Below the pieces are notes generated by a model. The model made no database searches. It was not told where the DNA came from and saw nothing but the letters and a program-made list of their open reading frames with translations. A stretch of DNA of 64,000 nucleotides from Flavobacterium piscisymbiosum (GTDB taxonomy: Bacteria > Bacteroidota > Bacteroidia > Flavobacteriales > Flavobacteriaceae): positions 2,914,001 through 2,978,000 of the forward strand of contig NZ_JAJJMM010000001.1 of assembly GCF_020905295.1 (NCBI RefSeq), given 5' to 3'. A program made the position numbers and the translations under genes. This document shows positions 9,185 to 17,023 of this stretch, piece after piece; position 1 is the first letter of the stretch, and every line of letters begins with the position of its first letter.

Positions 9185-9795
9185 GGCGTTATAAGTTGTT
9201 TTATTTGGGTTCTAAAATAACGATCTAATTGCAGTACCAAATCAAATTGTGCACGCTTTTGTCTACGGCTCACCGCAGCTTGATTGATGCCTAATTTTTG
9301 CCCTAATTCTTCTTGCGACAACGTAGGGTTTTCAATTGCAGCTACTAAAAATTCAGCCTGTTGTGCCAGCCAGTTGTCCATAAAGGTCAAAGCCAGCTGA
9401 AGCATCAAATTTAGCTTTTCATCAAAAACGGCATCACCGGTTCTCATGGCTAAAGTTACCTTTTGTTTTTTTAAAGTTTCAAAAAGTTCTCCTGAATGAA
9501 TAAAAGCACCACCATTACTTTCGGATATTTTCTCTGCTTCATGCGTTTTATCACCAAAACCTATACTCATTCGGGCATCTAATTTTATAGCTCGTAAATG
9601 CGACTTTATTAAAATTGCAGACCTTAACGCTTCTTCGGGATTTTTGATTTCGATCTGAAATTCATCGCCTCTGTAAACTTCCCACTGACTTGGCGTTTCT
9701 CCAAACGGAGACAGGATTTTTTTCAAATCTTCTACCCAATGTTTAGATGTTTGTTGTCTTGAGCCAATAATATCTCCGGTAATTACGCTTGTCAT
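9181..9795 (-). CDS. SatD family protein: palm-like domain plus C-terminal helix-turn-helix
   Basis: A 204-residue cytoplasmic protein of the SatD family. The N-terminal domain opens with VITGDIIGSR (Asp8) and has VYRGDEFQIEI (Asp44), then MSIGFGDKTHEAEKISES and GGAFIHSGELFETL. The layout resembles class III nucleotide cyclase and GGDEF palm domains, with two candidate metal-binding aspartates; that is my inference, not a known activity. Residues about 159-181 (LSQEELGQKLGINQAAVSRR) form a helix-turn-helix. It is encoded first in a two-gene unit with the DUF3307 protein. Its promoter lies inside an array of three identical-type palindromes (9831-9904), which suggests autoregulation by the HTH domain. 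Confidence 0.8.
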   Translation of the reverse strand: MTSVITGDIIGSRQQTSKHWVEDLKKILSPFGETPSQWEVYRGDEFQIEIKNPEEALRSAILIKSHLRAIKLDARMSIGFGDKTHEAEKISESNGGAFIHSGELFETLKKQKVTLAMRTGDAVFDEKLNLMLQLALTFMDNWLAQQAEFLVAAIENPTLSQEELGQKLGINQAAVSRRQKRAQFDLVLQLDRYFRTQIKQLITP

Positions 9796-9830
9796 AATTC
9801 AAATATAATTAAAAATAAATTAAGTTATAT

Positions 9831-9904
9831 ATTACAAATATACGTAATAATATTAAATATTACATTTTTTGGTAATATTTTTAATAATTACATATTTAAG
9901 TAAT
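9831..9904. promoter_or_regulatory. Three-site palindromic operator array upstream of satD
   Basis: Three 18-bp palindromes of form ATTAC-N8-GTAAT at 9831-9848, 9859-9876 and 9887-9904. Their centres are exactly 28 bp apart and each pair is separated by 10 bp. The middle one extends to a 26-bp palindrome (AAATATTAC...GTAATATTT). The site nearest satD contains its -7 box. Binding by the SatD HTH is an inference. Confidence 0.75.
9835..9842 (-). promoter_or_regulatory. -7 promoter box of the satD unit, inside operator site 1
   Basis: TATATTTG on the minus strand lies within the N8 and inner arms of the first palindrome, predicting a leader of about 34 nt. A second TATATTTG at 9800-9807 sits only 4 bp before the ATG and would give a leaderless transcript. 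Confidence 0.6.
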
Positions 9905-9949
9905 AATTTAAAAAATAAACAGCTTATATGATTTAAATACATCTAGTAT

Positions 9950-9988
9950 ATTTAAATGAACTTATATAACTTATGTGGTAAAAAAAAC
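9950..9988 (+). repeat. Dispersed repeat AAATGAACTTATAT...ATGGTAAAAAAA, copy 1
   Basis: Reads TTTAAATGAACTTATATAAC then TTATGTGGTAAAAAAAACAC. Close copies lie at 12956-12993 (inverted), 15653-15690 and 49818-49848 (inverted), with weaker ones at 13366-13388 and 49920-49957. Confidence 0.7.
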
Positions 9989-9990
9989 AC

Positions 9991-10008
9991 AAAGCTAAGT
10001 TTAGCTTT
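9991..10008. other. Hairpin in the leader of the HMG-CoA lyase gene
   Basis: AAAGCTA (9991-9997) pairs with TAGCTTT (10002-10008) over a 4-nt loop, followed by a T-rich run. No gene reads into it from either side, so it could be an attenuator or simply part of the adjoining repeat. Confidence 0.4.
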
Positions 10009-10056
10009 TATTTATTTAAAAAAGAAACTAACTTAGCCTTCACTAAAGAATAAGCT

Positions 10057-10923
10057 TTGAATAAAGAAATCAAGATTATCGAATGTCCACGTGATGCTAT
10101 GCAAGGCATCAAAACTTTTATACCCACTAAAAACAAGGTTTCTTATATACAAGCTTTGCTTAGGGTAGGATTTGATACGATAGATTTTGGGAGTTTTGTA
10201 TCTCCAAAAGCGATTCCGCAAATGCAGGATACTGCTGAGGTTTTGGCACAACTTGATTTATCGCAAACTACAAGCAAATTGCTGGCTATAATTGCCAATA
10301 CGCAAGGTGCTGCAGCGGCGGCAGAACATGAACCAATTCAATATTTAGGATTTCCTTTTTCGATATCCGAGAATTTTCAGATGCGAAATACCCATAAAAC
10401 CATTGCTGAATCTTTAGTAACACTAGAAGAAATTCTTGAAATTGCCGATAAAAAAAACAAAGAAGTAGTAACCTATCTTTCAATGGGTTTCGGGAATCCT
10501 TACGGAGATCCGTGGAATGTTGAAATCGTTGGCGAATGGACAGAAAAGCTTGCAGGAATGGGCGTGAAGATCTTATCACTTTCGGACACCGTTGGCAGTT
10601 CTACGCCCGAAGTAATTACGCATCTTTTTTCAAACTTAATTCCTAAATATCCTCAAATAGAATTTGGGGCACATTTGCACACTACTCCCAATAGTTGGTT
10701 CGAAAAAATAGATGCAGCATCAAAAGCAGGCTGTACCCGTTTTGATGGTGCTATTCAAGGATTTGGCGGATGCCCAATGGCAACAGATAAACTGACAGGA
10801 AATATGCCTACAGAAAAACTGATTTCTTATTTTACATCCAATAAAAAATCTACCGGTTTAAACTCTTTAAGCTTTGAAAGTGCTTATAACGAAGCTTCGA
10901 AATTATTTGGTAAATTTCATTAA
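10057..10923 (+). CDS. Hydroxymethylglutaryl-CoA lyase
   Basis: Cleaves HMG-CoA to acetoacetate and acetyl-CoA, the last step of leucine degradation. The 288-residue TIM-barrel protein shows the HMGL/aconitate family motifs: IIECPRDAMQGI (catalytic Arg and Asp), VGFDTIDFGSFVSPKAIPQM, SLSDTVGSSTPE, FGAHLHTTPNSW (metal-binding HxH) and the diagnostic FDGAIQGFGGCPMATDKLTGN with its catalytic Cys. No ATG is available: an in-frame TAA lies at 10051, so translation most likely starts at the TTG at 10057, giving the expected N-terminus MNKEIKIIECPRDAMQG. It stands alone between satD (divergent) and the lipoprotein gene. Confidence 0.93.
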   Translation: MNKEIKIIECPRDAMQGIKTFIPTKNKVSYIQALLRVGFDTIDFGSFVSPKAIPQMQDTAEVLAQLDLSQTTSKLLAIIANTQGAAAAAEHEPIQYLGFPFSISENFQMRNTHKTIAESLVTLEEILEIADKKNKEVVTYLSMGFGNPYGDPWNVEIVGEWTEKLAGMGVKILSLSDTVGSSTPEVITHLFSNLIPKYPQIEFGAHLHTTPNSWFEKIDAASKAGCTRFDGAIQGFGGCPMATDKLTGNMPTEKLISYFTSNKKSTGLNSLSFESAYNEASKLFGKFH

Positions 10924-11004
10924 GAAATTTACTATATTTACTTATAGCAGATAATAAGTAATAACAGAATAACGTTGTGTGTTATTTAGAAACATAACCT
11001 ACCC

Positions 11005-11556
11005 ATGAAAGCAACTTTTGTAAAGAGCATCTCTAAGATATTATTTTTATCATCCTTGTTTCTTTCATGCTCAAGCGATCTTGATTTCGATCAGACCAAA
11101 GACCTGAAATTACAACCTGTTTTTGTGGCCAATCTGGCTTATTTTAATGTTCCTGCAACCCAACTTATAAATGACGGGAGTTTAGCTGTTTATCCTGATG
11201 TAGCTGAATTTGATGCTTTTAAAGAAAAATTCTTCAGGGATAATCTGGTAAAAACAGAACTCAATTTTGAAATTGAAAATACTATAATTAGAGCTTTTAG
11301 AGTTGATCTTATACTTCTGGATGCTAATAATCAGGTGCTTGAAACAGATTCATATAACGTTCCGGCATTTTCAGGAACCTCAAATATCATTAAATTCCCA
11401 ACAGAAGTATTTGAAGGCCCGAGATTAGATCTCCTTAAAAGAACTACTAAATTAGGTTTCCTCGTAACAATGGCACCCGGACCTCCATTAGATCAAAATA
11501 GCACAGGCAGTTTAAAATTTAAATCTGGTGCAACCGTTTATATGGTAATAGAATGA
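11005..11556 (+). CDS. Predicted lipoprotein of unknown function
   Basis: A 183-residue protein with a signal peptide and lipobox LFLSCSSD, so probably a membrane lipoprotein. The mature part is rich in beta-strand patterns (TELNFEIENTIIRAFRVDLILLDANNQVLETDSYNVPAF) and may fold as a sandwich. I recognise no catalytic motif. It overlaps the DUF5723 barrel gene by four bases (11553-11556), so the two are co-translated and probably act together in the outer membrane. Confidence 0.65.
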   Translation: MKATFVKSISKILFLSSLFLSCSSDLDFDQTKDLKLQPVFVANLAYFNVPATQLINDGSLAVYPDVAEFDAFKEKFFRDNLVKTELNFEIENTIIRAFRVDLILLDANNQVLETDSYNVPAFSGTSNIIKFPTEVFEGPRLDLLKRTTKLGFLVTMAPGPPLDQNSTGSLKFKSGATVYMVIE

Positions 11557-12953
11557 GAAAATTATGCCTGATTTTAATCGTCGCGTTTCAACTTTCCGGT
11601 TTTGCCCAAAACAAAGAAGTGTTGTACAATTTTACCTCCATTCCGCAATCATCACTCGTAAATCCCGGAGCCGATGTTTCGTATAAATTCTATTTTGGTA
11701 TTCCGGTTTTGTCCGGTGTTTCGGCCAATTTAGGTTCCAGTAGTTTCTCTGCCTATGATTTATTTGCCAATAACGGAGTCGATTTTAATGATAAAGTTCG
11801 AAACGTCATCAATAATTCTTCCAGTAAAGATAAAACCCATGTCAATCAGCAACTCGAAATATTTTCTGGAGGATTTAGAGTAGGAGGAAGAGATAGTCAG
11901 TCTTACATTTCGTTTGGCGCCTATCAGGAATTCGATTTCTTAATGTACGTTCCTAAAGATCTTGCTGTATTAGCCTTAGACGGAAATCGGGATCATATTG
12001 GCAAAGCATTCAATCTGGCCGACTTAAATGTACGTGCCGAAGTACTTTCTGTATTTCATGTAGGTTTTCACAAAAAGCTAAATGAGAAACTGGTTTTAGG
12101 AGGCCGTGCAAAATTGTATTCCAGTGGTGCCAATGCAACTTCAACTAAAAATTCCGGATTTATTTATACAGGTCAAAGTACAGGAACACCAAATATGTAC
12201 GAACAGATAATAGCCTCAAATTTAGAACTCAAGACTTCTGGTATTGCCACTTTTACAAAAGATGAATACGAAGGAAGTATTCCAAAAGATATTGCGCATA
12301 ATACCTTCTTTAACGGTAGTTTAGGATTTGGTATCGATGCCGGATTGACCTATTATTTCAAAGATAATCTTCAGTTCACGGCAAGTATTGTCGATCTTGG
12401 TTTTATAAATCATACTAAAGATATCGAAACGTTAACCTACAAAGGAACGTACAATTATAAGGGAGCAAACCCTAGCTTTGATCCTGTAAACAAACCCGAA
12501 GATATCTTTGACGAATTCGATAAAGCCATACCAAGAGACACGCTTTATAGTAAGTACACCACTTGGCGACCAACTAAATTTTACTCTTCAATTCAATATT
12601 CATTTGGCGAATCGCGCTCTAATGCCGATTGTAATTGCAAAGGAAAAGTAACCACAAGTTATGCCAATGCAGTCGGAGGGCAATTGTTTATCATGTCAAT
12701 GCCAGTCGAACCTTTTGTAGCACTAACCGCTTTTTATAAACGCAATATTTTTGAGAAACTAGATTTTAAAGCCACTTATACATTCGATCCTTACTCCAAT
12801 AAAAACATTGGTTTAGGACTTTCGGGAACGTTAGGAAAACTCAATATGTATCTTCTCGTCGATAATGTTCTGGAATATAAAGATGTCTCGAAGGCCAATA
12901 GTATTGCATTTCAATTCGGATTTAATTTTGTTTTCCAGAATCCCGAAGACTGA
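11553..12953 (+). CDS. DUF5723 family outer-membrane beta-barrel protein
   Basis: A 466-residue protein with signal peptide (FQLSGFAQ, about 1-18). Its opening matches DUF5723: VLYNFTSIPQSSLVNPGADVSYKFYFGIPVLSGVSANLGSSSFSAYDLF. It continues with repeated barrel-like strands (LQFTASIVDLGFINH, YLLVDNVLEYKD) and ends in a strand with aromatic residues (AFQFGFNFVFQNPED). The family is widespread in Bacteroidota and its function is not known. It is the second gene of a two-gene unit with the lipoprotein. Confidence 0.8.
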   Translation: MRKLCLILIVAFQLSGFAQNKEVLYNFTSIPQSSLVNPGADVSYKFYFGIPVLSGVSANLGSSSFSAYDLFANNGVDFNDKVRNVINNSSSKDKTHVNQQLEIFSGGFRVGGRDSQSYISFGAYQEFDFLMYVPKDLAVLALDGNRDHIGKAFNLADLNVRAEVLSVFHVGFHKKLNEKLVLGGRAKLYSSGANATSTKNSGFIYTGQSTGTPNMYEQIIASNLELKTSGIATFTKDEYEGSIPKDIAHNTFFNGSLGFGIDAGLTYYFKDNLQFTASIVDLGFINHTKDIETLTYKGTYNYKGANPSFDPVNKPEDIFDEFDKAIPRDTLYSKYTTWRPTKFYSSIQYSFGESRSNADCNCKGKVTTSYANAVGGQLFIMSMPVEPFVALTAFYKRNIFEKLDFKATYTFDPYSNKNIGLGLSGTLGKLNMYLLVDNVLEYKDVSKANSIAFQFGFNFVFQNPED

Positions 12954-12955
12954 TT

Positions 12956-12993
12956 TTTTTACCATATAAGTTATATGAGTTCATTTATATAGT
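12956..12993 (-). repeat. Dispersed repeat AAATGAACTTATAT, inverted copy 2
   Basis: On the minus strand it reads TATAAATGAACTCATATAAC then TTATATGGTAAAAAAATC. It begins directly after the DUF5723 stop codon. Confidence 0.7.
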
Positions 12994-13042
12994 GCTGTCG
13001 AAAGAAGTCAATTTTCAGTTCGAGCGTCTCGAGGCTTCGCGT

Positions 13043-13333
13043 AATATCATTAAGTTAAAGAAAAATCAAATAGAACAATTGTTAAGTACAATATATCTTA
13101 TCACCTGTTTTGTTCCATCGGAACATTTCATTGGTAGCCCAATAAATAAGACGTTTTTTTACGTTCCGTAGGAACGTTTGATTTTATAAATAATAATTGG
13201 TAAAACAAAAAAAGATTACATATACAATTTCTCAAACGTCCCAATGGGACGATGTTTCTCACGATTCATTTTTTTTCTACCGATGAGGTGTTCCGATGGA
13301 ACACAATCTAAAACATTTTAACTTAATGATATT
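13043..13333. mobile_element. 291-bp MITE-like element with 17-bp perfect terminal inverted repeats
   Basis: The ends are AATATCATTAAGTTAAA (13043-13059) and its exact reverse complement (13317-13333). Inside, TGTTCCATCGGAACA (about 13109-13123) and TGTTCCGATGGAACA (about 13289-13303) are again exact inverted copies, extending imperfectly through TTTCATTGGTAG and CTACCGATGAGG. Two more compact palindromes sit between them (ACGTTCCGTAGGAACGT and CGTCCCAATGGGACG). There is no open reading frame. The nested symmetry suggests a non-autonomous element or an extended folded RNA. No target-site duplication is obvious. Confidence 0.65.
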
Positions 13334-13383
13334 GGGCTTTGGAGAGAACCTTAAATCTTATAATTTCTTATATAACTAATATG

Positions 13384-13575
13384 GTGAATGTTTTTAGAAG
13401 CTATTCCTGCTGTCCATTACAAGCACTCGGACGAAACAACTTTTTTTCAAGGCCTTAAAAGAGCTTCCGCTGGTCGCTTTTTAAGACCAGAAAAAAATGT
13501 TATTTCGCTCCTCGTGGCTTTCCATTTCCATCAGGGCTAAGACTCTCATGTTTTGTAAGACCTTTCGTGTAAAGT
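13384..13575 (+). repeat. Intergenic repeat segment with residual coding-like look
   Basis: This 190-bp stretch (TTAGAAGCTATTCCTGCTGT onward, with GAGCTTCCGCTGGTCGCTTT) is distinctly more GC-rich than its surroundings. It resembles a repeat type I recall from Bacteroidota intergenic regions. No open frame supports a gene. Together with the preceding two elements it fills the 700 bp before guaB. Confidence 0.4.
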
Positions 13576-13619
13576 TAAATTTATGAATAAGTTAGTAATC
13601 AAGTTTCCAATTTATTCAC

Positions 13620-13627
13620 TATATTTG
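13620..13627 (+). promoter_or_regulatory. -7 promoter box for guaB
   Basis: TATATTTG, a perfect TAnnTTTG, predicts a leader of about 20 nt before the ATG at 13654. Confidence 0.7.
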
Positions 13628-13653
13628 CACGCAATTCAACTAGAAATTGCAAC

Positions 13654-15126
13654 ATGATAGCACACAACTCCAAGATTATCGGCGAAGGTTTAACTTACGA
13701 CGATGTATTATTAGTACCTAACTACTCGAATGTGCTTCCTCGCGAAGTGAGTATCAAATCAAAATTTTCACGAAATATAACACTAAACGTTCCAATAGTA
13801 TCAGCTGCTATGGATACTGTTACCGAAAGTTCTATGGCAATCGCTATGGCACAAGAGGGCGGAATAGGTGTTTTGCATAAAAACATGACAATCGAGCAAC
13901 AAGCTGCGAAAGTTAGAAGAGTAAAACGTGCTGAATCAGGAATGATTATCGATCCGGTAACTTTGCCAACAAATTCTACCATTGCAGATGCAAAAAATGC
14001 CATGAAAGAATACGGAATTGGCGGAATCCCAATCGTTGACGAAAACAAAATCCTTAAAGGAATCGTTACCAATCGTGATTTACGTTTCGAAAAAAACGGA
14101 GCAAGACCAATCGCTGAGGTAATGACCAGTACCAACTTAGTTACTGTAGCCGAAGGAACTTCACTAGAACAAGCCGAAGTAGTTTTACAAGGACATAAAA
14201 TCGAAAAATTACCAGTAGTAAATGCTAACTATGAACTAGTTGGTTTAATTACTTTTAGAGATATTACAAAACTGACTCAAAAACCAATCGCTAACAAAGA
14301 TGTTTTTGGTCGTTTAAGAGTTGCTGCTGCCATAGGTGTTACTGGTGATGCTGTTCAAAGAGCAGAAGCTTTAGTTGCTGCCGGAGTAGATGCTATCATT
14401 ATTGATACCGCTCACGGACATACTGAAGGTGTAGTAAATACATTGAAAGAAATAAAATCAAAATTCCCAAATATCGACGTAATTGTAGGGAACATTGCAA
14501 CTCCTGAAGCAGCTAAATATTTAGTAGCAAACGGAGCAGACGGAGTAAAAGTAGGAATCGGACCTGGTTCTATCTGTACAACACGTATCGTTGCAGGTGT
14601 TGGTTTTCCTCAATTCTCGGCAGTACTTGAAGTAGCTGCGGCTATCAAAGGAACCGGAGTTCCGGTTATTGCTGATGGTGGAATTCGTTATACAGGTGAT
14701 ATCCCTAAAGCAATCGCTGCCGGTGCCGACTGTGTAATGTTAGGATCTTTATTAGCAGGAACAAAAGAATCTCCGGGAGAAACAATTATCTTCGAAGGAA
14801 GAAAATTCAAATCGTACCGCGGAATGGGTTCTGTTGAAGCGATGCAAACCGGTTCTAAAGACCGTTATTTCCAAGATGTTGAAGACGATGTTAAGAAATT
14901 AGTTCCTGAAGGAATTGTTGGTAGAGTTCCTTATAAAGGAGAATTAAACGAAAGTATGCTTCAGTTTGTTGGAGGTCTTCGTGCAGGAATGGGATACTGT
15001 GGTTCAAAAGATATTCCTACATTACAGGAAACTGGACGTTTTGTTAGAATCACTTCAAGCGGAATTACAGAAAGTCATCCACATAACGTTACTATTACAA
15101 AAGAAGCTCCGAATTATTCAAGATAA
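13654..15126 (+). CDS. guaB: IMP dehydrogenase
   Basis: Oxidises IMP to XMP with NAD+, the committed step of GMP synthesis. The 490-residue protein shows [22 protein letters not shown] at the N-terminus, AAMDTVTES, two CBS domains (about residues 93-205, with [22 protein letters not shown] and [20 protein letters not shown]), [13 protein letters not shown], the active-site loop [18 protein letters not shown] (catalytic Cys), [26 protein letters not shown] and the flap YRGMGS. Length is standard. A six-base gap separates it from the next small gene, which is probably co-transcribed. Confidence 0.98.
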   Translation: MIAHNSKIIGEGLTYDDVLLVPNYSNVLPREVSIKSKFSRNITLNVPIVSAAMDTVTESSMAIAMAQEGGIGVLHKNMTIEQQAAKVRRVKRAESGMIIDPVTLPTNSTIADAKNAMKEYGIGGIPIVDENKILKGIVTNRDLRFEKNGARPIAEVMTSTNLVTVAEGTSLEQAEVVLQGHKIEKLPVVNANYELVGLITFRDITKLTQKPIANKDVFGRLRVAAAIGVTGDAVQRAEALVAAGVDAIIIDTAHGHTEGVVNTLKEIKSKFPNIDVIVGNIATPEAAKYLVANGADGVKVGIGPGSICTTRIVAGVGFPQFSAVLEVAAAIKGTGVPVIADGGIRYTGDIPKAIAAGADCVMLGSLLAGTKESPGETIIFEGRKFKSYRGMGSVEAMQTGSKDRYFQDVEDDVKKLVPEGIVGRVPYKGELNESMLQFVGGLRAGMGYCGSKDIPTLQETGRFVRITSSGITESHPHNVTITKEAPNYSR

Positions 15127-15132
15127 TAAAGT

Positions 15133-15525
15133 ATGAATTTACAGTTCAAGTTAAAAGACATTCTTGAAGTTGATTTGTATTATGGTTTTTATGACATTTT
15201 TGTACTAGGTGGTTTTGATGTTCAGGCAAACGATGATTTTTTTATCGAAATTCTGGATTTAAAAACGAATGAATCAATACTTTTAAGAGAAAAAAGCTTA
15301 AAAGTAAGGGATTATAAAAATGGAAAAAGAGGAGTGAAATTTTTTAGTTTTCAGGTTACTGAAAAATCAAAATATAAAATTTCGGTTCATAATTATGAAG
15401 ACTTGACAGTGTTTTATTCAATGATTGGTTCTAATCCTTTTAGTATTTTAAATTTATTAAAAAAACTATACGGAATAAAGAGAAAGCAAATTCAGTTAGA
15501 TGAAATTGAAATAGTTATTTGTTAA
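15133..15525 (+). CDS. Small hypothetical protein downstream of guaB
   Basis: A 130-residue soluble protein with no signal peptide. A predominantly beta-strand first half (DLYYGFYDIFVLGGFDVQANDDFFIEILDL) and a basic middle (KNGKRGVKFFSFQVTEKSKYKISVHNY) suggest a small beta-sandwich. I do not recognise a family. It begins six bases after the guaB stop and ends before a strong terminator, so it shares the guaB transcript. Functional linkage to purine synthesis is possible but unsupported. Confidence 0.6.
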   Translation: MNLQFKLKDILEVDLYYGFYDIFVLGGFDVQANDDFFIEILDLKTNESILLREKSLKVRDYKNGKRGVKFFSFQVTEKSKYKISVHNYEDLTVFYSMIGSNPFSILNLLKKLYGIKRKQIQLDEIEIVIC

Positions 15526-15548
15526 AACGATAAAGAGTTATAAAACAA

Positions 15549-15587
15549 AAGGCATAAGATTTAGTTTCTTATGCCTTTTTTGTTTTT
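15549..15587 (+). terminator. Rho-independent terminator of the guaB unit
   Basis: AAGGCATAAGA (15549-15559) pairs perfectly with TCTTATGCCTT (15567-15577), followed by a T-rich run. Confidence 0.9.
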
Positions 15588-15652
15588 TTACTTAATAGAT
15601 TTGGTGCAATCTTGTCATATCACAAAATCACGCACAAATTATCGACTTTCAG

Positions 15653-15690
15653 ATTAAATGAACTTACATCACTTATATGGTAAAAAAAAC
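15653..15690 (+). repeat. Dispersed repeat AAATGAACTTATAT, copy 3
   Basis: Reads GATTAAATGAACTTACATCA then CTTATATGGTAAAAAAAACATT. It touches the 3' end of the Tet(X)-like gene. Confidence 0.7.
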
Positions 15691-15691
15691 A

Positions 15692-16837
15692 TTATACCCC
15701 ACCGCGGCTATTCAATATTTTCTCAGTCGTAACATCAGAATGTAATAATTCCTCCATTTGATAGGTGGTGCGTTGCGCTTCGAGAGCATAACCAAACATT
15801 TTTTGCTCATAATCATCAATTGCATCCTGAAGAGATGAGAATTCTCCGTTAGTCAAATTTTCAGTTAGTTGATACGCATCCATTAAACCCATATTTACAC
15901 CTTCGCCAGCAAATGGTGGCATCAAGTGTGCCGCATCACCTACAAGTGTAATATTTGAATGTTTTTTCCAGGATTCTTCTAAGGAGAACAAACGTAATGG
16001 CAATCCCCAAAAATCTGTAGAAGCGTTAAAGAATTTTTTATAATCTTCATTCCAGTTCTCGAATTTTTTATTCAGAAAAGCAATTACAGAAGCATTGTCT
16101 TCAAAGTCAATTCCGTTATTTAAAACCCAATTTTCATCTGCTTTAAAAGAAACGCCAAAATGTATAGAACCATCGCGTAAAGTGTGGGTGTAAAACATTT
16201 TTTTCTCTCCCATTGCCATCACATTTCCGTCACCGTATTTAGGTTTGAATTCAGGATAATCGCGATCCGGATTTTCAATTTCCCCCTGAATAATATAAGT
16301 TCCGGAAAGTTGCGGTTCTTTATCCGTTACAAATTTTCTGGCGTTTGATCTTCCGCCATTCGCCACAATAACAAAATCAGCAGTTGTTTTAGTACCGTTT
16401 TTAAATTCTAAATGATATTGTTCATCAATTTTATGAATTTCAGTCAACTGACTGTCCCAAACTACAGTGTTTTCCTGTAGATTTTCCAGCATGATTTTTC
16501 TCAAATCATTTCTGTCGATTTCAGGTCTTGAATAAGCATTCTCTTCAGTAGGCATTTCTTCCGAAGTAATATTCCCGTGCATATCCGCCATTTTCTCTCC
16601 CGTTGGCCTTGCATAACGATAAAACTCCTCCATTAAGTCTGCTTTTATGATCGCTTTTTGTCCTGAATCAGAATGTATATCAAGAGTTCCGCCCGAAGTT
16701 CTCGCCTGAGCATTTAGATCTCTTTCATAAACCGTTACATCGGCACCATTAATTTGTAAAATTCTCGCTGTTGTCAATCCAACAGGCCCACCGCCAATAA
16801 TGGCGATTTTTTTGTTTTTTATAAGTGAAGTATTCAT
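15692..16837 (-). CDS. Tet(X)-like FAD-dependent monooxygenase
   Basis: A 381-residue class A flavoprotein hydroxylase. It shows the Rossmann motif KIAIIGGGPVGLTTARILQ (GGGPVG at 15-20), VYERD, the FAD-contacting RNDLRKIMLENL and the second FAD motif NITLVGDAAHLMPPFAGEGVNMGLMDA near residues 290-315. Long stretches resemble the tetracycline destructase Tet(X), for example GGTLDIHSDSGQ, VANGGRSNARKFVTD, the Gln in YIIQGEI and the His in IHFGVSF. The Arg in the NGNRLMA region of Tet(X) is Val here (DGNVMAM), so tetracycline oxidation is plausible but not assured. It follows a tetR gene on the same strand after 186 bp and is probably controlled by it. Confidence 0.8.
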   Translation of the reverse strand: MNTSLIKNKKIAIIGGGPVGLTTARILQINGADVTVYERDLNAQARTSGGTLDIHSDSGQKAIIKADLMEEFYRYARPTGEKMADMHGNITSEEMPTEENAYSRPEIDRNDLRKIMLENLQENTVVWDSQLTEIHKIDEQYHLEFKNGTKTTADFVIVANGGRSNARKFVTDKEPQLSGTYIIQGEIENPDRDYPEFKPKYGDGNVMAMGEKKMFYTHTLRDGSIHFGVSFKADENWVLNNGIDFEDNASVIAFLNKKFENWNEDYKKFFNASTDFWGLPLRLFSLEESWKKHSNITLVGDAAHLMPPFAGEGVNMGLMDAYQLTENLTNGEFSSLQDAIDDYEQKMFGYALEAQRTTYQMEELLHSDVTTEKILNSRGGV

Positions 16838-16934
16838 TTGATTTTTTATTTAATTGATATTGTATTAATTGATTTTTTTTAGTTTGAATTTTACACCGTT
16901 ATTGAGATTAACATGGCAATTGATATTAATTTTT

Positions 16935-17007
16935 GAAATTGAAATTACAATTGATTTTTGATATTGGAATTGACATTGATATTGGAATTGACATTGCCAT
17001 TGCCATT
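16935..17007. repeat. Hexanucleotide GNNATT tandem array between tetR and the monooxygenase
   Basis: From 16960 to 17007 there are eight contiguous hexamers: GATATT GGAATT GACATT, the same three again (a perfect 18-bp tandem duplication, 16960-16977 and 16978-16995), then GCCATT twice. Looser units (GAAATT GAAATT ACAATT GATTTT) precede at 16935-16958. The array starts 17 bp after the tetR stop codon. Confidence 0.8.
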
Positions 17008-17023
17008 GAATTTGATTTTTTAA

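Noticed and set aside
12954..13653. Prophage or insertion-sequence remnant
   Set aside because: No transposase, integrase or phage-like frame is present; the interval is made only of short repeats.
16935..17007. CRISPR-like array
   Set aside because: Units are only 6 bp with no spacers; it is a simple tandem repeat.
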